The translations under genes and the position numbers were made by a program. The notes below the pieces were generated by a model. The model was not told the DNA's origin and did no database searches. It worked only from the letters and a program-made list of their open reading frames with translations. Positions 17,470 to 25,824 of a stretch of DNA of 64,000 nucleotides are shown piece by piece. The DNA lies in contig CBDEGI010000004.1 of NCBI GenBank assembly GCA_965237575.1, forward strand, positions 2,914,001 through 2,978,000, read 5' to 3'. How positions within the stretch are numbered: position 1 is the stretch's first letter; the number at the start of each line of letters is the position of its first letter. The stretch is from JAKZVK01 sp965237575. Lineage in GTDB: Bacteria; Acidobacteriota; Terriglobia; Bryobacterales; UBA6623.

Positions 17470-18261
17470 TTACTTGTAGCAGAGGTGCAGTACCGAGATC
17501 CCGCCGGTCAGTGAGACGGCTTTGACGCGCTGAAAGCCGGCCTCTTTCGCGGAGGCCGCCAATTCCGCCGGCGTCAGGAAGCGGCGAACGGAATTGTGGA
17601 GGTAGGAGTAGGCGCTGCCCGAGCCCGACAGCGTGTTGCCGATCCTTGGCAGGATGTGGCGGAAATAGAAACCAAATAGGGGGCCCCAAACGCGGTTGAC
17701 GGGTTGGGAGAACTCGAGAATCGCGAGACAGCCGCCTGCCGCGAGCAGCCGGTGCATCTCGCGCAGGCCGCGCTCGTAGCTGGCCAGGTTGCGAAAGCCC
17801 CACGCGACTGTGATGAGGTCGAGCGTTCCGCCCGGCAGAGGGAAGTGCAGGGCGTCAGCCTCGATCAGTTCGTTGCCGTGACCTTTGTGCCGCACTTTGC
17901 GAGCGGCTTCAGTCAGCATCGGCCGGCAGAAGTCCGCGCCGAGAGCGGCTGTCGCTGCCGGGCCGCATCGCTTGCGCTTTTCGGCTTCCAGGGCGATCAG
18001 CAGGTCGCCCGTGCCGCAGCAGAGATCCAGCACACGAGACTCGCAACGCTCGAGATAAGGCCGGACGCGGCGCACGAGCGTGCGGCGCCAGAGCTGATCG
18101 ATCCGCGCCGAGAGCAAGCGGTTCAGCAGATCGTAGCGGGGGGCGATGCGCCCGAACATCTCACGAATGTTGCGGGATACTTCCGTTTCGTTGCCGGGTT
18201 CGACGCCCGCCGGCGTCGCACCGGCTGTCACGCGCGCGGGACTGACGGAAGGCGCGGTCAT
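17470..18261 (-). CDS. menG: Demethylmenaquinone methyltransferase (UbiE/MenG)
   Basis: A 263-residue SAM-dependent methyltransferase. The N-terminal block MFGRIAPRYDLLNRLLS, the SAM-binding motif VLDLCCGTGDLLIALE, the middle block VAWGFRNLASYERGLREMHRLL and the C-terminal LTGGISVLHLCYK all match the UbiE family. The family performs the C-methylation that makes menaquinone (or ubiquinone). An acidobacterium would be expected to use menaquinone, hence menG. The first about 28 residues are extra and unlike the family. It lies 40 bases after aroB in the same direction. Confidence 0.9.
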   Translation of the reverse strand: MTAPSVSPARVTAGATPAGVEPGNETEVSRNIREMFGRIAPRYDLLNRLLSARIDQLWRRTLVRRVRPYLERCESRVLDLCCGTGDLLIALEAEKRKRCGPAATAALGADFCRPMLTEAARKVRHKGHGNELIEADALHFPLPGGTLDLITVAWGFRNLASYERGLREMHRLLAAGGCLAILEFSQPVNRVWGPLFGFYFRHILPRIGNTLSGSGSAYSYLHNSVRRFLTPAELAASAKEAGFQRVKAVSLTGGISVLHLCYK

Positions 18262-18301
18262 GAGTCGAGGGTCATCGCGTCTAGGATCATTGCGGCGAGG
18301 G

Positions 18302-19438
18302 TCAAAGCTTCGAAGCGGCCGTCTCTACCGGTGGGTTCGCCTCGGCCGGGGCGGCAAAGGCCCGGAGTCCGGCCTCAGCGGCCTCGCGAATCAAGCTGCT
18401 GTCAATGTCGCTGACCACCTTGACGGTGCCGATCTCGGTCGGCAGGACGAAGTGGACCCGTCCGCCAATCGTCTTCTTGTCGCCGCCCAGGCGCCCGACC
18501 AGACGCGCGACTTCGACGCCCTCGAGGCTCGGGATCGGACCGTACTCAAGGACGAGATGCTCGATGCGCTCGCGGTCTTCGAGGGCCAGCATCCCGGTCG
18601 CTTCGGCCAGATGGGAGGCGGCGATCATGCCGTAGGCGACGGCTTCACCGTGGAGCAGCCGGCGGTATTCGGTCTCGGCTTCGAGCGCATGGCCGAGGGT
18701 GTGGCCGTAGTTGAGGATGCGCCGCAGGTCGCCTTCGCGCTCGTCGCGGCCGACCACCTCGGCCTTGATGGCGACGGACTCGGTGATAATCGTCTCCAAC
18801 AGGCTGGGGTCGCGGGCCAGGACGTCGGCCCGACGCCCTTCGAGCAGGTCGAAAAGATCGCGGCTCCAGATGACGCCGGTCTTGATCACTTCGTAAAGCC
18901 CGGCGCGGTACTCGCGCTCAGGCAGAGTGGCGAGGGTATCGGGGTCGATCAGCACCAGCCTTGGCTGATGAAACGAGCCGACAAGGTTCTTACCCTCGGT
19001 GAGGTTGACGCCGGTCTTGCCGCCGATCGAGGCGTCCACTTGCGCGAGCAACGTCGTGGGTACCTGGATAACGTCGACCCCGCGCATGTAGACGGCGGCC
19101 AGGAAACCTCCGATGTCGCCGGCGATACCTCCGCCGAACGCCACGACGCAGGCTGCGCGGTCGGCGCCGGCGGCGTACATCCGGTCGGCCAGACTTTCAA
19201 TTTGCGCAAGCCGCTTGTTGCGTTCACCGGGCTCGAGTTCGAGCAGGGTAAAGTCGTGGCGTTCGAGGCCCTGTTCCAGCCGAGATCCCTGATGCCGCCA
19301 AGCCTCCCGGTCGGCAACGACGAAGAGCCTTCGGCCGGCCGCGACGGCCTCGAAGTGCGCTGCCGCCTGCTCCACGCTGCCGCGTTCGATTACCACGTCG
19401 TACGAGGCGTTAGCGGTGTTGACCGGAACCCGCTTCAT
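18302..19438 (-). CDS. aroB: 3-dehydroquinate synthase AroB
   Basis: A 378-residue enzyme of the shikimate pathway that cyclises DAHP to 3-dehydroquinate. The NAD site FGGGIAGDIGGFLAAVYMRG, the PTTLLAQVDASIGGKTGVN block, and the zinc-ligand motif NYGHTLGHALEAE are all present. A proline/alanine-rich tail of about 15 residues follows the domain. It is the first gene of the operon aroB-menG-hypothetical. Chorismate made by this pathway feeds menaquinone synthesis, so the linkage is plausible. Confidence 0.95.
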   Translation of the reverse strand: MKRVPVNTANASYDVVIERGSVEQAAAHFEAVAAGRRLFVVADREAWRHQGSRLEQGLERHDFTLLELEPGERNKRLAQIESLADRMYAAGADRAACVVAFGGGIAGDIGGFLAAVYMRGVDVIQVPTTLLAQVDASIGGKTGVNLTEGKNLVGSFHQPRLVLIDPDTLATLPEREYRAGLYEVIKTGVIWSRDLFDLLEGRRADVLARDPSLLETIITESVAIKAEVVGRDEREGDLRRILNYGHTLGHALEAETEYRRLLHGEAVAYGMIAASHLAEATGMLALEDRERIEHLVLEYGPIPSLEGVEVARLVGRLGGDKKTIGGRVHFVLPTEIGTVKVVSDIDSSLIREAAEAGLRAFAAPAEANPPVETAASKL

Positions 19439-19569
19439 GCCCCTGTTGTACCATGCGGCCCTACTTTGGCCGTCGTCCTGAGCACATCAGCCGGTGTTCT
19501 AATAGAGAGGTCAACGAGATCAGCAAACCTGCCGTGCACTGCGGCGGGAGCGTACCGAGGAGCAACAGC

Positions 19570-20535
19570 ATGTCGAGAAGCAGACGCGAGTTCGTGAAAG
19601 CCGCCGCCGCCGGGCTGGCCGCCGGTGTGGCCTCAGGGAAAAGCCTACGTGAGATCCCGAAGCGCAAGCTTGGCAAGACCGGCCTCGAGGTGTCGATCAT
19701 CGGCCTGGGTGGCGCTCGCACCGGCAATCTGAGGGACGAAAAGCAGGCGCTCGCCACCATCCGCCGCTGCTACGACCTCGGCGTCAACTACTTCGACACC
19801 GCCGCCGCCGGCGCTTACGGTATCAGCCAGAAACGCTACGGTCTGGCGCTGGCCGACGTGCGCGACAAGATCTACCTCGGCACCAAGACCCGCCACCGCA
19901 CGCGCGCCCACGCCGAGCTTGATCTCAACCAGAGCCTCTCGAGCATGAAGACGGACCATCTCGACCTCTACCAAGTGCACAACGTCATGCATCAAGAGGA
20001 CCTGGACTTCATCTTCGGCCCGCGCGGGGTGATGGAGATGATCGAGGCCGCGAAAAAGGCGGGCAAGATCCGCCACGTCGGCGTCACCGGCCACATGGAC
20101 CCGCGCGTCCTGGCCAAGGCGATCGGCATGTACGACTTCGACACCGTCCTGATCCCGCTGAGCGTGACCGACGGCGCCAACCAGGAGCTGAGCTTCGAGC
20201 GCACCACCCTGCCGCTAGCTCGGGAGAAGGGCATGGGCGTGATCGCCATGAAGACGACCGGGGCGGGAGGGCTGGTGGAGAATAAAGTCGCTCCACTCGA
20301 CGACTGCCTGAACTACGCCTGGTCGCTGCCGACCTCAACGGCGATCCTCGGGTGTACGACGGTCGAGCAAGTCGAATCCGATGTCCGCTTGGCCGTCAAC
20401 CATACAAAGCTCAGCACCGACCGGATGAGCGCGTTGCGGAAACGGTATGCGTCGGTCGATTTCGCCGCGCTGGAGCCCTGGAAGAAGGACCCGTCGGTCC
20501 AAGCGGCCGGCCTGCCACGTTACGTGGGTGACTAG
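19570..20535 (+). CDS. Tat-exported aldo/keto reductase
   Basis: A 321-residue oxidoreductase with a twin-arginine signal (SRREFVKAAAAGLAAG) followed by an aldo/keto reductase barrel. The catalytic tetrad is visible: Asp in YFDTAA, Tyr in GAYGIS, Lys in LGTKTR and His in YQVHNV. It belongs to the predicted-oxidoreductase group without the usual C-terminal ferredoxin domain. The ATG at 19570 has GAGGAG about 9 bases upstream, so the longer frame is not used. Export fits the tatA gene at 1.2 kb. Substrate unknown. Confidence 0.85.
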   Translation: MSRSRREFVKAAAAGLAAGVASGKSLREIPKRKLGKTGLEVSIIGLGGARTGNLRDEKQALATIRRCYDLGVNYFDTAAAGAYGISQKRYGLALADVRDKIYLGTKTRHRTRAHAELDLNQSLSSMKTDHLDLYQVHNVMHQEDLDFIFGPRGVMEMIEAAKKAGKIRHVGVTGHMDPRVLAKAIGMYDFDTVLIPLSVTDGANQELSFERTTLPLAREKGMGVIAMKTTGAGGLVENKVAPLDDCLNYAWSLPTSTAILGCTTVEQVESDVRLAVNHTKLSTDRMSALRKRYASVDFAALEPWKKDPSVQAAGLPRYVGD

Positions 20536-20551
20536 GCCGGGGGCGACTAGT

Positions 20552-21595
20552 TCAGGCTAGCCTCAGGCGGCGAAGGACGGGGACCCCTGCATGTCCCGCT
20601 TCTCGTTGTCCCACTTCTCCGGGTCCCACTTCTCCGTGTCCCTCTTCGCCGTATCCCTCTTCTCTGGCACGTTGCTGAAAACCATCTTTCCAGCTCCGGA
20701 AACGTGGGCTCCAGCCGAGTTGTTGCTTGGCCTTGTGATTCGAAGCGCCGCGCTGCCGGGTCATCACAAAGCGCCCATAGGGCCCGGCGGCAAGTCGGGC
20801 GACGAACTCCGGCACCTTGAACGGGGCGGGGGCGTCGAGTAACCGAGCGTAGTCGGGCAACCACTCGGCCACCGGCATGGGCTCGTCATCGACGATGTTG
20901 TAGATGCCGGGTTCGGTGCTGGTGACGGCCAAGGCGGTTGCCACGGCTGCGTCGTCCACGTGAACGAAGGAAAACACGCCGCGGCCCTGGCCAACGACAG
21001 GGACGCGCCGCCGCCGGACGTCCTCGGCGAAGCTGCCATCCGGGGCGTAGAAGGTTCCGGGCCCGTAGAACTGGCCATAGCGGAGTACGAAGGTCTTCAT
21101 ACGGAGCGCACCCACGACAGCGTGCTCATGGACGCGCAGGGCGTCGACGATTTCACCGGCGCCGGGAATCGTGGAGTCCAGCGGGTCGTCTTCGGTCGCC
21201 GGCGTGCGGTCACTGGGATTGTAGAAGAAGGCGACGCTCTGGGCGATGAAGCGCCGAGCACCGGCGGCTTGCGCGGCTTCGACCAAAGCGAACGTGCCCT
21301 CGGTACGGAGCCGGTTCGTCGTGGCCATGTCTCGGGCGATGTGGCGAGGGTTGATCCGCGCGGGGATGCGGGTCAACTGGTGAATCACCACCTCGGGCCG
21401 GGCTGCGTGAACGGCCCGAAAAAGCTCGTCTTTGCGGAAGACGTCGCACACTGCCGGCTGGGCTCCCTGCGAGCGAATCCAGTCCACGCGATCCGGCGAA
21501 TGAGTCATCGCTGTCACCTCGTGCCCATCTTGCACGAGGCGAGGCAGCAAGCAGCGCCCGACGGCGCCGGTGGCGCCTGCGAGGAAAACTCTCAT
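20552..21595 (-). CDS. NAD-dependent epimerase/dehydratase (extended SDR)
   Basis: A 347-residue protein starting MRVFLAGATGAVGRCLLPRL, an extended short-chain dehydrogenase Rossmann motif. Conserved downstream blocks include FIAQSVAFFYNP and VLRYGQFYGPGTFY (Tyr-x-x-x-like catalytic region altered to YGQFYG). FSFVHVDDAAVATALA is also present. Such proteins act on nucleotide sugars or are atypical reductases. The last about 30 residues are a degenerate repeat (EEGYGEEGHGEVGPGEVG) encoded by 15-bp tandem units and are not part of the family. The start at 21595 is set by the Rossmann strand. Confidence 0.82.
   Translation of the reverse strand: MRVFLAGATGAVGRCLLPRLVQDGHEVTAMTHSPDRVDWIRSQGAQPAVCDVFRKDELFRAVHAARPEVVIHQLTRIPARINPRHIARDMATTNRLRTEGTFALVEAAQAAGARRFIAQSVAFFYNPSDRTPATEDDPLDSTIPGAGEIVDALRVHEHAVVGALRMKTFVLRYGQFYGPGTFYAPDGSFAEDVRRRRVPVVGQGRGVFSFVHVDDAAVATALAVTSTEPGIYNIVDDEPMPVAEWLPDYARLLDAPAPFKVPEFVARLAAGPYGRFVMTRQRGASNHKAKQQLGWSPRFRSWKDGFQQRAREEGYGEEGHGEVGPGEVGQREAGHAGVPVLRRLRLA
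20594..20668. repeat. 15-bp tandem repeat, five units, inside the epimerase 3' end
   Basis: Five consecutive 15-base units of the form TCCCACTTCTCCGTG, each differing at a few positions, occupy 75 bp. The unit length keeps the reading frame and gives the repeated GEEGH/GEVGP pattern at the protein's C-terminus. Confidence 0.8.
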
Positions 21596-21639
21596 ACCTG
21601 ATGGATGCTTCAGGTACGTGAGTGGTTCCAGCAAGCGGC

Positions 21640-21790
21640 GACGACTTGATGGAGGAAGTCGATGACCTCCCGGCTGGGATGTCGCGCGCGATCCAGTTGT
21701 TCCTTGAGCCGATCAAGCGAAAGGTTGGATCGGTGGACACGCGGACGGCGTCGCTGAGATCCTGTTGGCCGGCCTGGCGGCTGTAGGCCG
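21640..21790 (-). pseudogene. Remnant resembling an IS1380-type transposase
   Basis: On the minus strand this gap encodes LLRQSAYSRQAGQQDLSDAV followed by RVSTDPTFRLIGS. This resembles the N-terminal LLRQ..Y.RLAGYEDLND...L..DP..R segment of IS1380-family transposases. Nothing before or after continues the family, so only about 35 codons remain. No terminal repeats were found. Alternatively the match could be fortuitous; confidence is limited. Confidence 0.4.
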
Positions 21791-21821
21791 ACTGTCGCAA
21801 CAAATTGGTAGGGCCTCTGGC

Positions 21822-22742
21822 CTAGCTGCCCACGACCGACCCAGGCGCGGCAGGCTCGACATAGATAAACCGTGCGATCGGCACCGCCTCGCGGATACGT
21901 GCTTCCATCCGATTGATCTCGTCGGCTAGCTCGGCCGACGTGAGCCGCGGATCAAACTCCGCCTTGATGCCCACCAACAAGTCCTCAGGGCCGATGTGCT
22001 GCGTGCGCAACTCGCGCAGTTGCAGCACCGACTCGATGCCGGCGAGCGCTGCCTCGATGCGGCTCTCGGTCTTGACAGACGCTGATTCGCCGATCAACAG
22101 GCTGCGCATCTCGATCGCCAGCACGATCGCGATCACCACCAGCAACACGCCGATCGAAATACTGCCCATGGCGTCGAAGCGGGAGTCCTCGGTCACCACC
22201 GCCAGGCTGACGCCGACCAGAGCCAACACCAGCCCCACCAACGCCCCGAGGTCCTCGAGCAAGACGGTCGGCAGCTCGGGAAGCTTCGTCCGGCGGACGA
22301 AGTCCCACCACGAAGCCTGCCCTTTCACGCGGCGTGCTTCGCGGAAGGCCACGACGAACGAGCCGCCCTCGAGTACGATGCCAAGCAGGAGGACGCCGAT
22401 CGCCCACTCGGCCCTCTCGATCGCGTGCGGGTGCGCCAGCTTCTCGACCCCTTCGACGATGGCGTACAGCCCGCCCATCGAGAACATCACCAGCGCCACC
22501 ACGAACGCCCAGAAATAACGCTCGCGCCCATACCCAAAAGGACGAAGCTTGTCCGGCACGCGCCGCGCCGCGACCCCGCCCCAAAGCAGCAAGGCCTGGT
22601 TGCCCGTATCGGCGACGGAGTGAACGCCCTCGGCGAGCATCGACGCGGCCCCGGTCATCGCAAACGCAACGAACTTGGCGACGGCGATGCCGGCATTCGC
22701 GATCATCGCCGCAACGACGGCTTTGCTGTTTCCTGTTGCCAT
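21822..22742 (-). CDS. Cation diffusion facilitator (CDF) transporter
   Basis: A 306-residue membrane protein with about six helices and a C-terminal cytoplasmic domain. The metal-site motif in helix II is EGVHSVADTGNQALLL (HxxxD). A matching acidic motif, LLEDLGALVGL, is in helix V. CDF proteins export divalent metals such as Zn, Fe or Mn in exchange for protons. The ED variant of the helix-V site departs from the HxxxD of zinc exporters, so metal specificity is open. The ATG at 22742 fits the family; the longer frame adds an unrelated leader. Confidence 0.88.
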   Translation of the reverse strand: MATGNSKAVVAAMIANAGIAVAKFVAFAMTGAASMLAEGVHSVADTGNQALLLWGGVAARRVPDKLRPFGYGRERYFWAFVVALVMFSMGGLYAIVEGVEKLAHPHAIERAEWAIGVLLLGIVLEGGSFVVAFREARRVKGQASWWDFVRRTKLPELPTVLLEDLGALVGLVLALVGVSLAVVTEDSRFDAMGSISIGVLLVVIAIVLAIEMRSLLIGESASVKTESRIEAALAGIESVLQLRELRTQHIGPEDLLVGIKAEFDPRLTSAELADEINRMEARIREAVPIARFIYVEPAAPGSVVGS

Positions 22743-23059
22743 GGTTAAGATTTCAATGGTATCGAAACAGCGGCCAGCCGGGGGGCCGACATGGCCCTGC
22801 ATTGCCAAGTCAACACGGGCGGCATGGATTCAAAACGCGCGCCGCCGTAGGTGGGCGGGTTTGTCGTTTCTCGCAAAGACGCTAAGGACCGCAAAGGACG
22901 CGAAGGCGTGGAGTCTTTCTTGCGAGCTTGGCGGTCCTTAGCGTCTTTGCGAGAAACAAGCCTGCCGCCCCCTGCTAGCGGCCCTCGAGTGGCGTCAGGG
23001 TTCGTGCCGGACCACTCCCTGACGGTCATGGCTCGGTTGGGTCAACGATCGGTGGGTTC
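22743..23059. other. Gene-free stretch with a large perfect inverted repeat
   Basis: No supported gene. The stretch is dominated by the 27-bp inverted repeat at 22866-22957, and the rest shows nothing recognisable. Confidence 0.6.
22866..22957. repeat. 27-bp perfect inverted repeat with 38-bp loop
   Basis: The arm beginning GTTTCTCGCAAAGACGCTAA (22866-22892) is repeated as its exact complement at 22931-22957. Between them is a further GCAAAGGACGCGAAGG sequence that is a degenerate copy of the arm. The pattern GCAAAGACGC...AAGG is seen in intergenic repeats of many bacteria. Between two same-strand genes, it could form a cruciform or a strong RNA hairpin. Confidence 0.85.
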
Positions 23060-23590
23060 CTATTTCGCCGGGACCGGCTTGGTGAATAACGGCATCTGAT
23101 CGCGGGTAGGCTCGACGCGCTTGCGCGGCGGCTTGCGGACGGGGCTGCCGATGACGCCCAGCACCTTCAAGTCGTCGAGCGCCGCGCGGGGGACGAAGAT
23201 CTTGTGGGTGTTGGCGTTGGGGTCGGGCGGCGTCACCATCACGCCGCGCTCGTTGACCTGCAGCAGGTTGTTCGGCAGAATCCCCTCAAGAACCTCGCCA
23301 TCGCGAAAGCCCATGCGTATCCACAGCCCGTCCGACTTCGGCCGTGCCTGGAAGACCTTGCGTTGCTTCGCGTCGGGGTCGTCTTCGAACTCGCGCACGA
23401 ACAGGACGGCGCGGATATCCTGATAGGGGATCAGACGAACCTGAGCGGAGCGGTCGAGGATCTCCGCACCCTCGGGCCGCAGGAACGACTGGGGTGAAAC
23501 GTACCCCGCGATGATCCGGCCGTCGAAACAACGGACACAGACCTTCTTTGTGGTCGAACTGGCCAAGTCCAAATCGGCTTCGTATCTCAA
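23060..23590 (-). CDS. Conserved hypothetical protein (DUF6982-like)
   Basis: A 176-residue soluble protein. Its pattern VRCFDGRIIAGYVSPQSFL, IPYQDIRAVLFVREF, LWIRMGFRDGEVLEGILPNNLL and FVPRAALDDLKVLGVIGSP resembles a conserved acidobacterial protein family that I recall as DUF6982. No catalytic motif is evident. The repeated DG...GYV / DGEVLEG halves suggest two small beta-barrel-like units. Its start is a TTG at 23590 by open frame, which is uncertain. It is divergent from xerD across about 110 bp. Confidence 0.65.
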   Translation of the reverse strand: MRYEADLDLASSTTKKVCVRCFDGRIIAGYVSPQSFLRPEGAEILDRSAQVRLIPYQDIRAVLFVREFEDDPDAKQRKVFQARPKSDGLWIRMGFRDGEVLEGILPNNLLQVNERGVMVTPPDPNANTHKIFVPRAALDDLKVLGVIGSPVRKPPRKRVEPTRDQMPLFTKPVPAK

Positions 23591-23698
23591 AGCCGTCAGG
23601 GGACGCGGGAAACCCCTGCTTGCCTGTATGCTATGATGCGCCCCGCTGTGGTGTCAAGCCGTAGAGTGAGATAAGTTATTGATATACCGCGATTTGAC

Positions 23699-24589
23699 GT
23701 GAATTCGACGCCACAGGTCGAGGAGTATCTGTTCTACTGCCGCGCCGAAAAGGGTCTGGCCGTCAACACGCTCTCGGCCTACCGGCGCGACCTCGCCAAA
23801 CTCGAGGCGCTTGCGGCCAAGCAACGCCAAGCACCCCTCGACCTCAGCGCCGACGATCTGCGCGCGTTCGTCGATTCGCTCTATGGCGCCAAGCTGAGCA
23901 GCCGTTCGATCGCTCGGCACATCGCCACGCTGCGCAACTTCTACATCTACTTCCTGGCACAGGGCAAGATCCAGATCGACCCGACCGCCGACCTCGCCTC
24001 GCCGCGGCAGTGGAAGCAGTTGCCGAAGCATCTGACGCTTGACGAAGTCGACCGCCTGCTCGAAGCGCCGGACCCCGCGACGCCGCTCGGGCTTCGCGAC
24101 CGCGCGATGCTGCAGCTTCTTTACGCCACCGGCCTGCGCGTCTCGGAACTGGTGTCGACCGAGCGCGGCCTTTTGAACACCGATATGGGGTTCCTGCGCC
24201 TGACCGGCAAGGGCGGTAAGCAGCGGCTGGTGCCTGTGGGACGGGTCGCGCTCGGGGCCATCGAGACCTACGCGAACGAGGCGCGCGAGAAGATTTTGAA
24301 GGGCAAGCACTCCGAGTATCTGTTCGTTACGGCACGCGGGGGAGCCATGACGCGGCAGGCTTTCTGGCACCTGCTGCGGCGCTACGGGTTGAAGGCGGGC
24401 GTCACGAGCCGTTTAACGCCGCATGTGCTGCGCCACAGCTTTGCCACGCACCTGCTCGAGCGCGGTGCGGACTTGCGGAGCTTGCAGATGATGCTGGGCC
24501 ATGCCGACATCTCGACCACGCAGATCTACACGCACGTGCTCCGAGAACGCCTGCGCAAGGTGTACGATGAACATCACCCTCGAAGTTGA
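23699..24589 (+). CDS. xerD: Tyrosine recombinase XerD
   Basis: A 296-residue recombinase of normal XerD length starting with GTG. The N-terminal core-binding domain (EEYLFYCRAEKGLAVNTLSAY) is followed by the catalytic domain. That domain has Arg in YATGLRVSELV, Lys in TGKGGKQRLVPVG, His-x-x-Arg in TPHVLRHSFATHLL, His in MLGHADISTT and Tyr in QIYTHV. It pairs with XerC (3.8 kb) for chromosome dimer resolution. No convincing 28-bp dif site was noticed in the window. Confidence 0.93.
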   Translation: MNSTPQVEEYLFYCRAEKGLAVNTLSAYRRDLAKLEALAAKQRQAPLDLSADDLRAFVDSLYGAKLSSRSIARHIATLRNFYIYFLAQGKIQIDPTADLASPRQWKQLPKHLTLDEVDRLLEAPDPATPLGLRDRAMLQLLYATGLRVSELVSTERGLLNTDMGFLRLTGKGGKQRLVPVGRVALGAIETYANEAREKILKGKHSEYLFVTARGGAMTRQAFWHLLRRYGLKAGVTSRLTPHVLRHSFATHLLERGADLRSLQMMLGHADISTTQIYTHVLRERLRKVYDEHHPRS

Positions 24590-24652
24590 GGGCCGCCGCT
24601 GACTGGCCAAGGGCTGCGCCCTTGATATCCTGACGTATCGAGGATGCCGCTT

Positions 24653-24768
24653 TGTAGGGGCGGACCGCTGTGTCCGCCCTGCCGTGGCGCTTGGCAATGG
24701 GCTTGCCTTTGTTTGAAACGAAAGCCAACTTAGCGGTGCCGGGGTGGACGCAGCGGTCCACCCCTACA
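24653..24768. repeat. Imperfect inverted repeat with 27-bp arms
   Basis: TGTAGGGGCGGACCGCTGTG (continuing to 24679) is repeated in inverted, imperfect form at about 24742-24768 (ending GGTCCACCCCTACA). About 60 bases separate the arms. It sits in the xerD/cobalamin-protein gap and looks like a dispersed intergenic palindromic repeat. Confidence 0.65.
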
Positions 24769-24869
24769 GCATGAATTGAGCCGGCACGACTGCGGTAGGG
24801 ACGTCTCTCCTAGCGAGAACAAAATTCTCGTTACGCCGAGCATAACTACGGAAGCCGCACCCGACCACT

Positions 24870-25811
24870 TTGCGAATCATCTCCCTCATCGCCAGCGGCA
24901 CGGAGATCGTCTGCGCGCTCGGCCTCAAAGACCAACTGGTCGGGCGTTCGCACGAATGCGACTACCCGCCCGAGGTGAAGTCGCTGCCCTCTTGTACGGA
25001 GCCCGGCTTTGACCCCGAGGGCAGCAGCCGCGACATTGATCAACGAGTGAAGTCGGTGCAGCGAGAGGCGGCCGCGTCCGACGCGCTCGGCGTCTATCGT
25101 GTCTTCCCCGAGCGGTTGCGCGAGCTCAAGCCGACCCACATCGTCACGCAGACCCAGTGCGAGGTTTGCGCGGTGAGCCTCGCCGACGTCGAGCGAGCGG
25201 TGGCCGAGATCACGGGCTTCGACGCCACGATCATCTCGGTGCAGCCGAATTGCCTGGCCGACTTCTGGCAAGACGTGTGCCGCGTCGCTTCGGGTCTGGG
25301 CTTCACCGAGGCGGGCGTACACCTGGTGGCCGAGCTGCAAGCGCGTATGCAGGCGATTGAGTCACGAACGCGCGCGCTGCGATCACGTCCGTCAGTGGCG
25401 TCGATCGAGTGGGCCGATCCGCTGATGGCGGCGGGAAACTGGATGCCAGAGTTGGTGCAGATGGCCGGCGGTCACGATGTTCTCGGTATCGTGGGCAAGC
25501 AATCGCCGTGGATTGAGTTCGACGACTTGGCGGCGAAGGACCCTGATGTGATCCTGGTGTCGCCGTGTGGTTTCGATCTGGCGCGCACCCGGCGGGACCT
25601 GCCGGTCTTGGCGTCGCACCCGGGCTGGCGCGACTTGCAAGCCGTGCGCAACGGGCGCGTTTACCTGGCCGACGGCAATCAGTATTTCCACCGGCCGGGA
25701 CCGCGTCTTGCCGAGTCGCTCGAGATTCTCGCCGAGATCTTACATCCGGAGCTGTTCGACTTCGGTCACGAAGGCTCAGGTTGGGAACGAGCCACAGAGT
25801 CCGGGCCGTAG
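24870..25811 (+). CDS. Cobalamin-binding-type periplasmic protein (BtuF-like)
   Basis: A 313-residue substrate-binding protein of the BtuF/FhuD fold. The N-terminus MRIISLIASGTEIVCALGLKDQLVGRSHECDYP is the helical-backbone binding-protein signature. The middle contains TQTQCEVCAVS and WADPLMAAGNWMPELVQMAGG, typical of the cobalamin-binding subgroup. It has no signal peptide, and no permease or ATPase gene is adjacent, as is common in this subgroup. It may act on corrinoids inside the cell. The start codon is TTG. Ligand assignment is inferred from family resemblance. Confidence 0.75.
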   Translation: MRIISLIASGTEIVCALGLKDQLVGRSHECDYPPEVKSLPSCTEPGFDPEGSSRDIDQRVKSVQREAAASDALGVYRVFPERLRELKPTHIVTQTQCEVCAVSLADVERAVAEITGFDATIISVQPNCLADFWQDVCRVASGLGFTEAGVHLVAELQARMQAIESRTRALRSRPSVASIEWADPLMAAGNWMPELVQMAGGHDVLGIVGKQSPWIEFDDLAAKDPDVILVSPCGFDLARTRRDLPVLASHPGWRDLQAVRNGRVYLADGNQYFHRPGPRLAESLEILAEILHPELFDFGHEGSGWERATESGP

Positions 25812-25824
25812 AAACAAGAACGGC

